Shown: positions 25,244-34,159, numbered from the stretch's first letter. The stretch is 64,000 bases of DNA from Pseudomonas lini (GCF_964063345.1 NZ_OZ061318.1:682001-746000); one strand, 5' to 3'. The notes: generated by a model not told the origin, from the letters alone. Translations and numbers: made by a program.

Positions 25244-25591
25244 ATGAAAAAATTTCCACCCGACTCCCTCGACCCCCACCAACTCAGCCAAGCAACCCAA
25301 CGCACTATCAGCTCCCGCCTCCGCGATCCCAAAAATCCCGACCCCATCAGCCACGTTTTCACCCTCCTCCCCAACATCGACACCGAAACCCTGCTAAGCC
25401 ACGCCTGCGAAACCCTCGCCTCGCTCAACGTGCTGACGACCGACTTTGCCTGCGAGCTAGAAGGCTCGCACCGCAGCCTGGCGCTATCGATTCAGCAATT
25501 GGCCGTGCTGGGGGAGTTGTTGGTAAACCGGGCGCTGGACAATCTCGATCCACACGGTGGGGCGTCCGATGTTCAGGAGGTGCAGCCATGA
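25244..25591 (+). CDS. DUF6124 family protein
   Basis: ATG 25244 with CAGGAG 8 nt upstream is preferred to the longer frame from 25109, whose extra sequence is low-complexity. The 115-aa protein has the Pseudomonas-specific DUF6124 layout: a Pro/Ser-rich start, HVFTLLPNIDTETLLSHACE, then a long helix SLALSIQQLAVLGELLVNRA. The function is unknown. It overlaps the next gene by 4 bp (ATGA), and the pair is often seen together in pseudomonads. Confidence 0.8.
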   Translation: MKKFPPDSLDPHQLSQATQRTISSRLRDPKNPDPISHVFTLLPNIDTETLLSHACETLASLNVLTTDFACELEGSHRSLALSIQQLAVLGELLVNRALDNLDPHGGASDVQEVQP

Positions 25592-25854
25592 CTCGATACA
25601 TACCGATTACCGGCATCGACTGCGCGATCCCTTCCCTGCTGATCGACACTGAAGCGCCTGTCGACGTGTTGCACGACACGGCGGCGTATCGCATTCGCAG
25701 CGTCACTCAACTGTTGGAAACACTTTCCCTGGGCGAAGCGCTTGGTGGTGATGCTGCGCTGTTGCAAGAGTTTGCGCGGGTGTTGGCCATCCCGTTGCGC
25801 GATGGCTGCGATTTGCTGGATGTGGTCGGACGGCGGTTGCGAGCGCCACTTTAA
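25588..25854 (+). CDS. DUF3077-like small protein
   Basis: An 88-aa protein starting at ATG 25588, coupled to DUF6124 by a 4-bp overlap. It has an N-terminal beta-like PITGIDCAIPSLLIDTEAPV and helices SVTQLLETLSLGEALGGDA and LQEFARVLAIPLRDGCDLLD, resembling the DUF3077 helical bundle. The function is unknown and no membrane segment is present. A strong terminator follows 10 bp after the stop. Confidence 0.75.
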   Translation: MTRYIPITGIDCAIPSLLIDTEAPVDVLHDTAAYRIRSVTQLLETLSLGEALGGDAALLQEFARVLAIPLRDGCDLLDVVGRRLRAPL

Positions 25855-25860
25855 ATCATC

Positions 25861-25931
25861 AATAAAAATGGGCGACCCAGGGTAGGGTCGCCCATTTTTA
25901 TGTCCGAAGCTTTTAAACATCGCCTCCCAGA
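25861..25931. repeat. Direct repeat, copy 1, flanking the 26.1-28.9 kb segment
   Basis: AATAAAAATGGGCGAC...GTCGCCCATTTTT, then ATGTCCGAAGCTTTTAAACA, then CGCCTCCCAGA. Copy 2 at 29092-29158 differs only in the hairpin loop and a few bases. Confidence 0.8.
25864..25899 (+). terminator. Rho-independent terminator after the DUF6124/DUF3077 pair
   Basis: A 15-bp perfect stem AAAAATGGGCGACCC / GGGTCGCCCATTTTT with a 6-nt loop and a terminal T-run. It begins 10 bp after the stop codon. The A/T ends make it bidirectional. Near-identical DNA recurs at 29095-29126. Confidence 0.9.
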
Positions 25932-26150
25932 CTTATGCACTCAGCACTTCGCAGCGTTTGTTAAAAACCGTCTTTAAACTTCTGATCAATCCAAGAAATC
26001 GACTCAACATTGTGAACACAAAAAACCCAAAAAACTGGCTATTCGGTCAAATAACTCCCTCACCGCATCATCTAAAAACAGCGAAAACAACAATGGTTTT
26101 CAGCCAGTCTTCAACCTATGCTTGGGCATACAGTATGGAGGCTGTGATTT

Positions 26151-28037
26151 ATGTTCAAACTCAGACGGAAAACATGGGCGTTACTTTTGGTCTACATCGT
26201 AGGTGTCAGTGGCTATATCTACTACCTCTACGTCGAGACTCAAGGCATTCTCACTGACAATGTTAATAACAAGCTGCTGCATGCCGCGTTGGGGGCTTCG
26301 GCCATTCTTGGCGACCGCTACCATGACAATCTGATCGACAAGCAGTCCAAATCCGAAGCAGAAGACTGGAATACCATTCAGCGGCTCTCACGGTTCAACG
26401 AGTCCATGGGCACCGCCTTTGTCTACAGCGTGGTCAAACGCTCGGGTGAGGCTTACCTGGTCAGCTCCAGCGCATCGAAAAAAGAAATTCAAGAACAGAA
26501 TTTCGTACGCTTTTTCGATCCCTACCCGGATGCCAGTCAGGCGTTGCTCGACAGTTTTGAGCGCACCGAACCCACCTGGATCGACTACTCGGATCATTGG
26601 GGAGACTTTCGAGCTGTCTTCGTTCCCATGAAATCGCAGGACGGTACGATTTATGTTGCTGGCGCAGAGATGACGTTGGCGGATTACTACCAGCAACTTA
26701 ATCAGGACTCTCTGCACCATATCATCCTGGCCATTCTGGTATTTCTGGCCTTCAGCCTTTTGTTCGTGATTGACTTGTTGCGCATGCGTGCTCATCTGCA
26801 GCAACTGCAAATAAACGAACAAGTGTTGAATCAAGCGAAAAATGCCGCGGAGGACGCTGATCGTTCAAAAACCAGATTTTTGGCGACCATGAGCCATGAA
26901 ATCCGCACGCCGATGTACGGTGTCATCGGTGCGACCGAGTTACTGGCGGGGTCCGCCCTGAATCCCGAGCAAAGCAGTCTGCTTAATACGATTCATACGA
27001 GCGGACGAACCCTACTGTCGCTTATCGACAACATTCTCGACCTTGCAAAAATCGAAGCGGGCAAACTTGAGTTGAAGCCTTGTGTGTTCGACGTGAGAAC
27101 ACTGGTTTCATCCAGTACTGCGATGATCCGGCAAAACATTCAGGACAAGCCGCTAGTACTTGAGGTCCAAATTTCACCGGACGTACCGCTATTGGTCAAA
27201 ACCGATCCCGATTGCCTTCGCCAGATATTGATTAACTTGCTGGGCAATGCGGTCAAATTCACCGAAACCGGAAAAGTATCGCTCGTGGTCACGACTAGCG
27301 GTTACGGCCCTCGCACTCGACTCGAATTCTCCATACGCGATACCGGCATAGGTATCCCCATGGAACGGCAAGACAGTCTGTTCAAGCCCTTTGCCCAGTT
27401 TAAAGAGCTGGCCAGTCAACGCTTTACCGGGAGTGGGCTCGGTCTTTCAATCTGCAAGAATCTGGTCGAGGCGCAGCAGGGGACTTTATCCTTTACCAGT
27501 CAGTCTGGCGTCGGATCGACGTTCTCCTTTTCGCTCCCCATGGCGCTTTTTTCAGTCTCGGAAATACCCGTCGGGGACGATCATGCACCCGTTGGTTTTG
27601 ATTCATCGTTTGCCGGGGATTATCCACTCGATATCCTGCTGGTAGAGAACCATCCCGTGAGTCAGAAAGTTGCCATGGCGATGTTGCAGACGCTGGGTTA
27701 TACACCCGACCTTGCGTCAAATGGCCTACAGGCAGTCAATGAATACATGATGTCGACGCCAGATATCATTTTTATGGATATCAACATGCCTGTCATGGAC
27801 GGGCTAGAGGCCATCCGTAAAATCCGCCACCTGGCACTGGGCGATACTTGCTATATCGTCGCTTTCACCGCGAGCGCTTTTTCGAGCGAGATAGAACGTT
27901 TCAGGGCCGCCGGTGCCAATGACATTTTAACCAAACCGGCAAACTTTCAGGCCTTGACCCGAGTACTTCAGCGTGCAGCCAACTACCGGCAGCGGTTCCA
28001 GCCCAGCACGCCGGTAGTTGATACTGTTTCAAGTTGA
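26151..28037 (+). CDS. Hybrid sensor histidine kinase with periplasmic sensor and receiver domain
   Basis: A 628-aa inner membrane protein; TGGAGG lies 9 nt before the ATG. Transmembrane helices near residues 9-27 and 188-210 bracket a ~160-aa periplasmic sensor of Cache-like size. The HisKA domain has FLATMSHEIRTPM with phospho-acceptor H249. HATPase boxes are intact (ILINLLGNAVKFTE, DTGIGIP, GSGLGLSICK). The C-terminal receiver has DIIFMDINMPVMDG with D543 and the conserved FTASAF and LTKPA. No HPt or output domain is present, so a separate phosphotransfer protein is required and none is nearby. It is divergent in location from known partners and convergent with the cyclase gene 7 bp away. 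The signal is unknown. Confidence 0.92.
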   Translation: MFKLRRKTWALLLVYIVGVSGYIYYLYVETQGILTDNVNNKLLHAALGASAILGDRYHDNLIDKQSKSEAEDWNTIQRLSRFNESMGTAFVYSVVKRSGEAYLVSSSASKKEIQEQNFVRFFDPYPDASQALLDSFERTEPTWIDYSDHWGDFRAVFVPMKSQDGTIYVAGAEMTLADYYQQLNQDSLHHIILAILVFLAFSLLFVIDLLRMRAHLQQLQINEQVLNQAKNAAEDADRSKTRFLATMSHEIRTPMYGVIGATELLAGSALNPEQSSLLNTIHTSGRTLLSLIDNILDLAKIEAGKLELKPCVFDVRTLVSSSTAMIRQNIQDKPLVLEVQISPDVPLLVKTDPDCLRQILINLLGNAVKFTETGKVSLVVTTSGYGPRTRLEFSIRDTGIGIPMERQDSLFKPFAQFKELASQRFTGSGLGLSICKNLVEAQQGTLSFTSQSGVGSTFSFSLPMALFSVSEIPVGDDHAPVGFDSSFAGDYPLDILLVENHPVSQKVAMAMLQTLGYTPDLASNGLQAVNEYMMSTPDIIFMDINMPVMDGLEAIRKIRHLALGDTCYIVAFTASAFSSEIERFRAAGANDILTKPANFQALTRVLQRAANYRQRFQPSTPVVDTVSS

Positions 28038-28044
28038 CATGGAC

Positions 28045-28863
28045 TCAGGGCACAAACGCCATCACGGAAACAGGAGAACCTGACCCCTCTTTCAGTCGAA
28101 GCACGCCAATGACCAATGTCGTGCCTTTGGCGGGTAGCTGATCGAGGTTAGTCAGGCACTCCAGGACGATGCCTTCTTTCGCCAGAATCTGGCTGTTGGT
28201 GGCGTAAACCGTGTCCTGCCCTGGATCAGCTCCGTGCGTATCGATACCGACACCGGCTATCTGGCGTTCTTCAAGCAGAAACTTTGTCGTTGCAGCACCC
28301 ACACCGGGAAAGTGCGGGCCGCTTGCATCTTCATTGATAAAACGCTTGGGATCGTCCCACAGGGCTTGCCACCCTGTATAAAACAGCACAACAGAACCTT
28401 GGTCGATGCGCCCATGAGCCTGTTCCCATTGCTCGATGTCCTGGATGCCAATCACATAGTCCGGGTTGTTGCTGGATTGGGTTCGCATATCAATCACAAC
28501 GGCCGGCCGCACCAGGGACTCTGGCTTATAGGCATCAATCCCAATGGCATTGGGGTGAAAACTATTCGGCGCGTTCATATGGGTTGCACTGTGCTCGCCA
28601 ATGCTGAAACGCCGCAGGTAATAACCGTCTTTTTCCTGTGAGGCCACCACATCGAATGTCACCGGCGGGTCGTTTGGCCAAAGCGGGATGGACGTGCTGA
28701 TGATATGGCTGAGGTCGATAACCTTTCGAAACTGAATACTCTGCATTCCTTTGACGTCCTTTTCCTCTGCGAAACTTTTAGCGGCGCCGACCGACAGTAA
28801 AGTGGCCAATACACCTATTGAAATTCGTTTAAAACAGCTGCTGTCTTGCTTTGATGTCTCCAT
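28045..28863 (-). CDS. Secreted cyclase-family metal hydrolase (kynurenine formamidase-like)
   Basis: A 272-aa protein with an N-terminal signal sequence (ISIGVLATLLSVGAAKSFA). The body is a PF04199 cyclase domain: VIDLSHIISTSIPLWPNDPP, the metal motif GEHSATHMNAPNSF (the normal HxGTHxDxP with substitutions), VLFYTGWQ, IAGVGIDTHGADPG and a final ECLTNLDQLPAKGTTLVIG. Relatives hydrolyse N-formylkynurenine or isatin and other cyclic amides using Mn2+ or Zn2+. Export to the periplasm makes a catabolic or detoxifying role likelier than tryptophan breakdown. It has no operon partner. Confidence 0.85.
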   Translation of the reverse strand: METSKQDSSCFKRISIGVLATLLSVGAAKSFAEEKDVKGMQSIQFRKVIDLSHIISTSIPLWPNDPPVTFDVVASQEKDGYYLRRFSIGEHSATHMNAPNSFHPNAIGIDAYKPESLVRPAVVIDMRTQSSNNPDYVIGIQDIEQWEQAHGRIDQGSVVLFYTGWQALWDDPKRFINEDASGPHFPGVGAATTKFLLEERQIAGVGIDTHGADPGQDTVYATNSQILAKEGIVLECLTNLDQLPAKGTTLVIGVLRLKEGSGSPVSVMAFVP

Positions 28864-29091
28864 AACGATTGACTACTCCTTCGATCATTAAAGGGTTTCT
28901 GCCCTCTCGTCCACCCGTGCCCAGCTGTTCTCTATTCTCTGCTGGTTGAGTCTGAAGAGGTTTCTGTATCGGAGAGTATCAATATTGATCGTTTCACTGC
29001 ATCACGGAGGTAACCACCTTGCGTCTCAGACCTCGATCCAAGGCAACCTCGCTCAACCGGTAAGGTCCTCGGGCAACGCTTTAACCCACCC

Positions 29092-29158
29092 AATAAAAAT
29101 GGGCGACTTCAAGGTCGCCCATTTTTAATGTCCGAAACTTTTAAACATTGCGTTCCAG
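29092..29158. repeat. Direct repeat, copy 2
   Basis: AATAAAAATGGGCGAC...GTCGCCCATTTTT, then AATGTCCGAAACTTTTAAAC, then ATTGCGTTCCAGA. It matches 25861-25931 across its whole length apart from loop and point differences. The two copies are in the same orientation and enclose the histidine kinase and the cyclase. Confidence 0.8.
29095..29126. terminator. Bidirectional hairpin terminator
   Basis: A 13-bp perfect stem AAAAATGGGCGAC / GTCGCCCATTTTT with the loop TTCAAG. It lies 156 bp beyond the stop of the minus-strand operon ending at 29282, so it can close that operon. Confidence 0.8.
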
Positions 29159-29281
29159 AGGAGGTGTTCGCCCAGTGTAATGGCCTGGCAATCCATGCAC
29201 CGGTAAAGAGCCCTGACACCGGGCGAACGGGAAGGATTTTAATAGAATTTGGCCGATATGTCCTCGGTATAAACATGAAAT

Positions 29282-29446
29282 TTATGCACGTAATATTTCG
29301 TGAGCTTTTGCTAAAAAATCGGATACAAACTTCTTAAAACTCACCGATTCGACCATTAAAAATGATTGTTCTTCTAGCGCTATTTGCACGAGAACAATCA
29401 ATACGTCGTCGGGGTTTTCCAAGGGAGTGGTCGGTTTGGGATTCAT
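29282..29446 (-). CDS. Small 54-aa protein at the end of the AttEFGH-like operon
   Basis: ATG 29446 lies 10 bp beyond the stop of the 80-aa gene, with TGAGGAAAA as ribosome site overlapping that stop. The product MNPKPTTPLENPDDVLIVLV... continues QIALEEQSFLMVESVSFKKF and ends AHEILRA. It is acidic and helical with no signal peptide. I recognise no family. Codon coupling and the terminator 150 bp downstream support it as a real last gene of the operon. Confidence 0.6.
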   Translation of the reverse strand: MNPKPTTPLENPDDVLIVLVQIALEEQSFLMVESVSFKKFVSDFLAKAHEILRA

Positions 29447-29456
29447 GGGGTTTTCC

Positions 29457-29699
29457 TCAAGCTTCGGGATCGTCGACTTCGTGGGCGACGTTCACGGCGG
29501 GTGAGTCTTTGTGGGATTGATCGGCCTTGGTTTTGAGGATCTGCCATTGCTCGAGGTCGATGGCGCCCTGCCCCAGCAGATCGTCGGCGATGCGCGGTAA
29601 TTCGCTGTAATGCGCGTCGGGAGATTGCTGCCAGTAGGCCTTGTCGTCGAACAGCCGCTGCCAGGTGGCAAGGGTCGGCGGTTTGAGGTCGTCGCTCAT
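29457..29699 (-). CDS. Small 80-aa acidic protein of unknown function
   Basis: ATG 29699, 80 aa, with PTLATWQRLFDDKAYWQQSP near the start and LGQGAIDLEQWQILKTKADQ in the middle; no signal peptide or membrane segment. It follows the AttH-like gene by 61 bp on the same strand. It looks like a soluble helical protein. No function can be assigned. Confidence 0.75.
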   Translation of the reverse strand: MSDDLKPPTLATWQRLFDDKAYWQQSPDAHYSELPRIADDLLGQGAIDLEQWQILKTKADQSHKDSPAVNVAHEVDDPEA

Positions 29700-29760
29700 G
29701 GCGGGCTCCCGTGAATGGGCTTCATTACGTAGGAAAACGGCGTGGCGTCGAGAGTTCCGG

Positions 29761-30834
29761 TCAATACCCGGTCATCTCCAGATACCCCTGCCCGCCATGA
29801 CTGCCGCTGAGCCGCACCGGCCCTTCCCAATAGGGAATGCGCAAGTCCATCCAGGCTTTGGGGTTAACGGCGGCGATAGTGATATCGAGGTGCTTGGCGG
29901 GGATTTTGATCGACCAATGCACGGGCATTGAACGCCCGGCCACGTTGGCGGTGTCTTGGGGTGTGAGGCTGATGTCGTCGGCATGCAATAACTGCGTCTG
30001 CCCTTGCGCATCGATCCAGGTGCCGGTGAGGTATGGCGCGCCGTCCTTTTGCCGCATGCGGTAGAGCATGACGTGTTCGCCGCTGTCCAGGTGCAGGGAG
30101 AACCAGTCCCAGCCGGTCTGGTTGGCGGTCAGGGGTTGGCTGCTCCACTCGCGGTCGAGCCAGGCCGGGCCGCTGACCGAGTAGGTTTTGCCATCGATTT
30201 CCAGCGTGCCATTGGCCTGGAAAAACGGCTGGCTGTAGTAGTACGACGCCTGGCCCTGTTCGGATTTCTGGCTGAAGCCTTTGTCTCCCTGAAGTACCAG
30301 CGGACGTGTGGAAGTCAGTCGAAGCTGGTAGCTGAAAGCCTTGTCGCGGGCGCTGAGTTGCAGGTCCGCCAGAGGGTCTTCGTGGGTGGCCTGACTGCTG
30401 AAACGCCAGTCGTCGATCCATGCGTTGAACGGCGCCAGGCTCACTCCGGCCTGGCCGACGCCGCCCCGGGCGTAGCGTTCGGCGGCATGATGGGCCGTGG
30501 CAGAAGTCACTGCCGCATGGCCCAGCCAGATGGTCTGATTGCTCCAGCCAGATTGTTCGGGAGTCGCTTTCAAGGCGCTGCGAAACAGCGTCCATTGGGC
30601 GCCGAATTCCTGGCCCTGATCGTCCTTGAGGTTGGCGGTGACGTACCACCATTCGATGCGAAAACCATCGTGAGGGCCGTGGTCCGCCGGAAAATTGAAG
30701 ACTCGCCCGGGCACCACCGGGGTAAATGCGGCGGCCTGATGGCCGAGGCCGGCGAAGCCTTTTTCCGGCGCAGGCGTGTTGTCGCATCCGTTCAGCAGCG
30801 CGGCCAATAACAACACGCCGAGCTTAATCTTCAT
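29761..30834 (-). CDS. AttH-like lipoprotein, lipocalin/CrtC-type carotenoid hydratase fold
   Basis: ATG 30834 (MKIKLGVLLLAALLNGC) is chosen because it yields a lipoprotein signal with lipobox LLNGC; a TTG two codons earlier is less likely. The 357-aa protein has DHGPHDGFRIEWWYVTANLK, GQEFGAQWTLFRSAL, a central WLDREWSSQPL and DWFSLHLDSGEHVMLYRMRQ, the hallmarks of the AttH/CrtC family. It overlaps the permease gene by 11 bp. In AttEFGH systems this secreted component accompanies an ABC exporter of the LolCDE/MacB type. Its ligand is unknown. Confidence 0.88.
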   Translation of the reverse strand: MKIKLGVLLLAALLNGCDNTPAPEKGFAGLGHQAAAFTPVVPGRVFNFPADHGPHDGFRIEWWYVTANLKDDQGQEFGAQWTLFRSALKATPEQSGWSNQTIWLGHAAVTSATAHHAAERYARGGVGQAGVSLAPFNAWIDDWRFSSQATHEDPLADLQLSARDKAFSYQLRLTSTRPLVLQGDKGFSQKSEQGQASYYYSQPFFQANGTLEIDGKTYSVSGPAWLDREWSSQPLTANQTGWDWFSLHLDSGEHVMLYRMRQKDGAPYLTGTWIDAQGQTQLLHADDISLTPQDTANVAGRSMPVHWSIKIPAKHLDITIAAVNPKAWMDLRIPYWEGPVRLSGSHGGQGYLEMTGY

Positions 30835-33295
30835 GAGCAAACGTCCTCAGCAGGTCCGCCGGTTGCGTGCGATACAACGAGTACAACGGCCACGCTGACG
30901 CGAGCAATGTCGCAATCAACGCCAGGCCCATCAATTGCAACAGTTGCAACGGAAACACCCGCAACGGCAAGCGCCAGCCGAACGCCTGAACGTTGATCAC
31001 CGTGTCCAGGCACCACGCCAATGCGATGCCCAACGGCAATGCCAGCACCAGCGTCAACACCGCCAGCAACCAGGTTTGCCCCAGATTCAGCAGCATCAAC
31101 TGCCGCCGCGTCACGCCCAGCGCCCACAGTGGCGCGAGTTGCCCGAGGCGGCTCTGGCTTTGGGTCAGCAGGCTGATGAACAGTGCCACGCCCGCGACGC
31201 AAAGCGTCAGGCTGTTGAGTGCAGCGGTGGCGGCGAAGGTACGTTCGAACACTTGCGTGGACCAGCCCTTGAGCCGGGCCTGATCGACGATGCGGCTGTC
31301 ATCCAGGGTGAAGCGGGCTTGCAGCGTGGTCAGGAACCCAGGGATCGATGCCGGTTCGATGCGCAGGTTGAAACGGCTGGGCGTCAATTGCGGCCAACCG
31401 CGCAACAGGTGATTGATGTTGACCAGCAGATGCCCCTTGGGATTGCCATAGTCGGCGTAGATCCCGACGATCCGTGGCGACCATGGGCCATTTGGTGTGG
31501 GGATCGTCAGTTGATCACCGAGCCGTACCTTCAACCGCCGCGCCAGTTGCTCACTGAGCATCAGCGCGTCGTCCTTGGCCAGTCGCTCCCAAGGATTGTC
31601 ACCCAAGGCTTCCAGCAGCGGCCAATGCTGACGATAAGTCGGGTGATCGATTACGCCAAAAATGTCCGTCGGCCAGCCCTGCAGCTGAATCGACACCTGC
31701 CAGTTCGGCAGCACCGCGGTGACTTGAGGTTGTTGCTTGAGCCAGGCGTGCAGTTCTCGAGCCTGGGCCGGATTTTGCGGATTGAGGTACAGCTCGGCGG
31801 TCAGGCGTTGTTCGAGCCAGTTGCTGAACGTCTGGCGGAAACCGGCGGTCATGCTGCCGGCGCCGATGTTTGCCGCCAGCGCCAGCAACAGCGCCATCAA
31901 GGCCAGGCTCAGGGCCGGCAGTTGCTGGCGGCAGTCGGCGAGAAACCATTGGCCGAGCACCGAACGACTGCGCCCAATCACCCAGTTGAGCACACTGTTC
32001 AACACCACCGGCAAGGCCAGTGCGGCACCGATCAACAAGGCGGCCATCAACACGAAGCCGCTGCTCAAGCTGTCGCCGAAGCTCAATGCCAATAACGCGA
32101 TCACCGCAGCTATCACCGCGACCCAACCCTGGCGCCGCAACCAGCGCGCGTGGGCCTGATGCCAGGCTTGCGGATTGGCCAGCGCCAGCAACGGCAAACG
32201 CGCCGCACGCAGCAAACTGTTGGCGCCGGCCAGCAAGGCGCCGAACAGGCTCAGGCCGATACCACTGAACCACCACAGCGGACTGAGGTTCAACTGCCCC
32301 GGCACTTCGGCACCGTACAAACCGCGCAGGCTGGCGGCGACGTCCGGCAACAGCACACCGGCCAGCAGGTAGCCGCTAACGACGCCGGCGATACCACCGA
32401 TCAGCGCCAGGCCACCCAGTTCGACGGCAAGGCAGGCAATCAACAGGCGTGCGCTGACCCCGCAGGCGCGCAGGGTTCTGAGCAAGCTTCGGCGTTGCTC
32501 CAGCGCCAGGCCGATCGCCGCGTGAACGATGAACAGACCGACCACGAACGACAAAAAGCCCAAGGCATCAAGGTTCAGGTGGAAGCTCTCGGTCAGGCGC
32601 GCGAGATTGTTTTCTTCGCCGCTGCTTTTGAACTGAAGTTGGCCCTTGAGCTCATCAGGCAAGGTCGCGGTGAAATCCTTGGGCAGCAGCAGGCGCGACA
32701 GTTGATCGGGCAATTGCAGAATCTGTTGGGCGAAGCCGATGTCCACCAGCAACACACCGGGCGCCATGTCGGTCTGGGCACGCAGCGGCGGCAAGGTGAC
32801 TCCGCTCTGGGCCACCGGGGTTTCACCTTCGTGCAAGCCCAACGCCTGCAAAGTTTGCGGTGAAATCCAGGTGCTGCCCGGCGGGGTGAAAAACTCGACA
32901 ATCTGCTCGATCGGCAACGACCGCCCGGCCACCGCGGAACCGGCCGGCAACGACACCGGTTCAATGCCCATCAACTGCAAGCGCTGGTCTTCATGGCCCT
33001 TGAGCGTCACCCGGCCTTGCAACACCGGCGATACCGGCCAGCCTGCACGGCGCAGATCGACAAACACTTGCTGGGAAAACACCCCACCGCCGGGCGCACT
33101 GAGGCTGGCTTGCGGTTCACCGCCGATCAGCTGACTGGCCCGGGCGTAGCTTTCTCGCGCCTGGCTGTTCAGCGCTTGCACGCCGGTCAGCAGACTGGTG
33201 GCGAGCCAGAGCCCGGTCAGCACACTGAAAAATTGCACCGGATGCTGTCGCCAATGGCTGAGCAGCGCCCGCAGCGTCTCGCGAAAAACCCGCAC
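30824..33295 (-). CDS. ABC transporter permease, FtsX/MacB type (AttFG-like fusion)
   Basis: An 823-aa permease with two FtsX core domains: membrane helices near residues 25-45, ~250-400 (three), a central pair near 410-460, ~480-500, and three near the C-terminus, with two large periplasmic loops. I favour the GTG at 33295 (VRVFRETLRALLSHWRQHPV), one base after the ATPase stop; an ATG at 33328 would overlap the ATPase gene by 32 bp. Such long permeases pair with a single ATPase and move lipids or lipoproteins, or perform mechanotransmission, rather than import. It lies between the ATPase and AttH-like genes. Confidence 0.88.
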   Translation of the reverse strand: MRVFRETLRALLSHWRQHPVQFFSVLTGLWLATSLLTGVQALNSQARESYARASQLIGGEPQASLSAPGGGVFSQQVFVDLRRAGWPVSPVLQGRVTLKGHEDQRLQLMGIEPVSLPAGSAVAGRSLPIEQIVEFFTPPGSTWISPQTLQALGLHEGETPVAQSGVTLPPLRAQTDMAPGVLLVDIGFAQQILQLPDQLSRLLLPKDFTATLPDELKGQLQFKSSGEENNLARLTESFHLNLDALGFLSFVVGLFIVHAAIGLALEQRRSLLRTLRACGVSARLLIACLAVELGGLALIGGIAGVVSGYLLAGVLLPDVAASLRGLYGAEVPGQLNLSPLWWFSGIGLSLFGALLAGANSLLRAARLPLLALANPQAWHQAHARWLRRQGWVAVIAAVIALLALSFGDSLSSGFVLMAALLIGAALALPVVLNSVLNWVIGRSRSVLGQWFLADCRQQLPALSLALMALLLALAANIGAGSMTAGFRQTFSNWLEQRLTAELYLNPQNPAQARELHAWLKQQPQVTAVLPNWQVSIQLQGWPTDIFGVIDHPTYRQHWPLLEALGDNPWERLAKDDALMLSEQLARRLKVRLGDQLTIPTPNGPWSPRIVGIYADYGNPKGHLLVNINHLLRGWPQLTPSRFNLRIEPASIPGFLTTLQARFTLDDSRIVDQARLKGWSTQVFERTFAATAALNSLTLCVAGVALFISLLTQSQSRLGQLAPLWALGVTRRQLMLLNLGQTWLLAVLTLVLALPLGIALAWCLDTVINVQAFGWRLPLRVFPLQLLQLMGLALIATLLASAWPLYSLYRTQPADLLRTFAHED

Positions 33296-33296
33296 C

Positions 33297-33965
33297 TTAG
33301 TGCTCGTCCGCGCCAGCCAGACGACCACCGTGCAGTACCACTTTGTCTGCCAACCGAGCGGCGACTCTTGGGCTGTGAGTGACCACCAACAACGTCGTCG
33401 GGCTGTCGTCGAGCAGTTCCAGCAACAACTTCAACACCTCATCGCTGGTCGCTTCATCGAGGCTGCCGGTGGGTTCGTCGGCCAGCAGCAGTTTCGGTTG
33501 CGATGCCAGGGCGCGACCCAGCGCAACCCGCTGCTGCTGCCCGCCGGACAGTTGTTCCGGATAGCGCCGCAGCAAATCCCCCAACCCAAGACGTTGCACC
33601 AGATGCGCCTGCCAACGTGGATCGTGGCGCCCGGCCAGACGCGCCTGAAACGCCAGATTGTCTTCGACGCGCAAACTGCCGATCAGGTTGAACTGCTGGA
33701 ACACCAGACCGATTTCGGTCCGCCGCCAGTTTGCCAATTGGCTTTCGTTCATTTGCTCCAGCCGATGCTCGCCGCTGCGGATGCTGCCGCGATCGACCTT
33801 GTCCAGCCCGGCGATCAGGTGCAGCAAGGTGCTTTTGCCACTGCCCGATTCGCCCATCAGCGCCAGGCTGCTGCCGGGCTTCAACGTGAGGTCGACGCCT
33901 TGCAGCACGGGCAATGGGCCTTGGGGGGTGGCGTAGCTTTTGAAGACGCCCTGGACGTGAAGCAT
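33297..33965 (-). CDS. ABC transporter ATPase, LolD/MacB family (AttE-like)
   Basis: ATG 33965 ([20 protein letters not shown]) starts where LolD-type ATPases start; the longer frame upstream is REPIN DNA. The 222 aa include Walker [10 protein letters not shown], the Q-loop [10 protein letters not shown], the signature LSGGQQQR and Walker [14 protein letters not shown], then the H-loop VVTHSP. It energises the FtsX-type permease that follows one base later. No strong ribosome site is seen. Confidence 0.92.
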   Translation of the reverse strand: MLHVQGVFKSYATPQGPLPVLQGVDLTLKPGSSLALMGESGSGKSTLLHLIAGLDKVDRGSIRSGEHRLEQMNESQLANWRRTEIGLVFQQFNLIGSLRVEDNLAFQARLAGRHDPRWQAHLVQRLGLGDLLRRYPEQLSGGQQQRVALGRALASQPKLLLADEPTGSLDEATSDEVLKLLLELLDDSPTTLLVVTHSPRVAARLADKVVLHGGRLAGADEH

Positions 33966-34040
33966 GAAGGGGAAACTCTTTTGATGAGTGGGGGGCAAGG
34001 GTAGAGAGTACACCCGATAATCTTGGGTTGAATGGTCTGA

Positions 34041-34136
34041 CGTCTTCGCGGGCAAGCCCGCTCCCACAGTGATCGAGGCGAACCCAAACCTTGCGTACGC
34101 CATCGCCCCTGTGGGAGCGGGCTTGCCCGCGATGAG
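34041..34136. repeat. REPIN
   Basis: CTTCGCGGGCAAGCCCGC (34043 on) with CTCCCACAG is mirrored by CCTGTGGGAGCGGGCTTGCC and CGCGATGAGG ending near 34136; the spacer is ~38 bp. It belongs to the same class as the copies at 4157 and 54409 and lies between two minus-strand units. Confidence 0.9.
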
Positions 34137-34159
34137 GCCCGGTCATTCCATCGAAAATC

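Larger units (their letters stand above)
28864..29281. other. Intergenic stretch with a terminator, otherwise empty
   Basis: A 418-bp gap between the divergent cyclase start and the end of the small gene at 29282. It holds the second copy of the direct repeat with its hairpin (29092-29158). A short plus-strand frame across 29128-29337 has no ribosome site and overlaps a better minus-strand gene. Nothing else is recognised. Confidence 0.5.

Noticed and set aside
28946..29128. 60-codon plus-strand frame
   Set aside because: Ends inside the terminator hairpin, no ribosome site, and unlike any protein I know.
29128..29337. 69-codon plus-strand frame
   Set aside because: No ribosome site, begins within the terminator/direct repeat, and overlaps the better supported 54-aa gene on the minus strand.
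30935..32095. 386-codon Gln/Arg/His-rich plus-strand frame
   Set aside because: Antisense to the FtsX-type permease; low-complexity composition.
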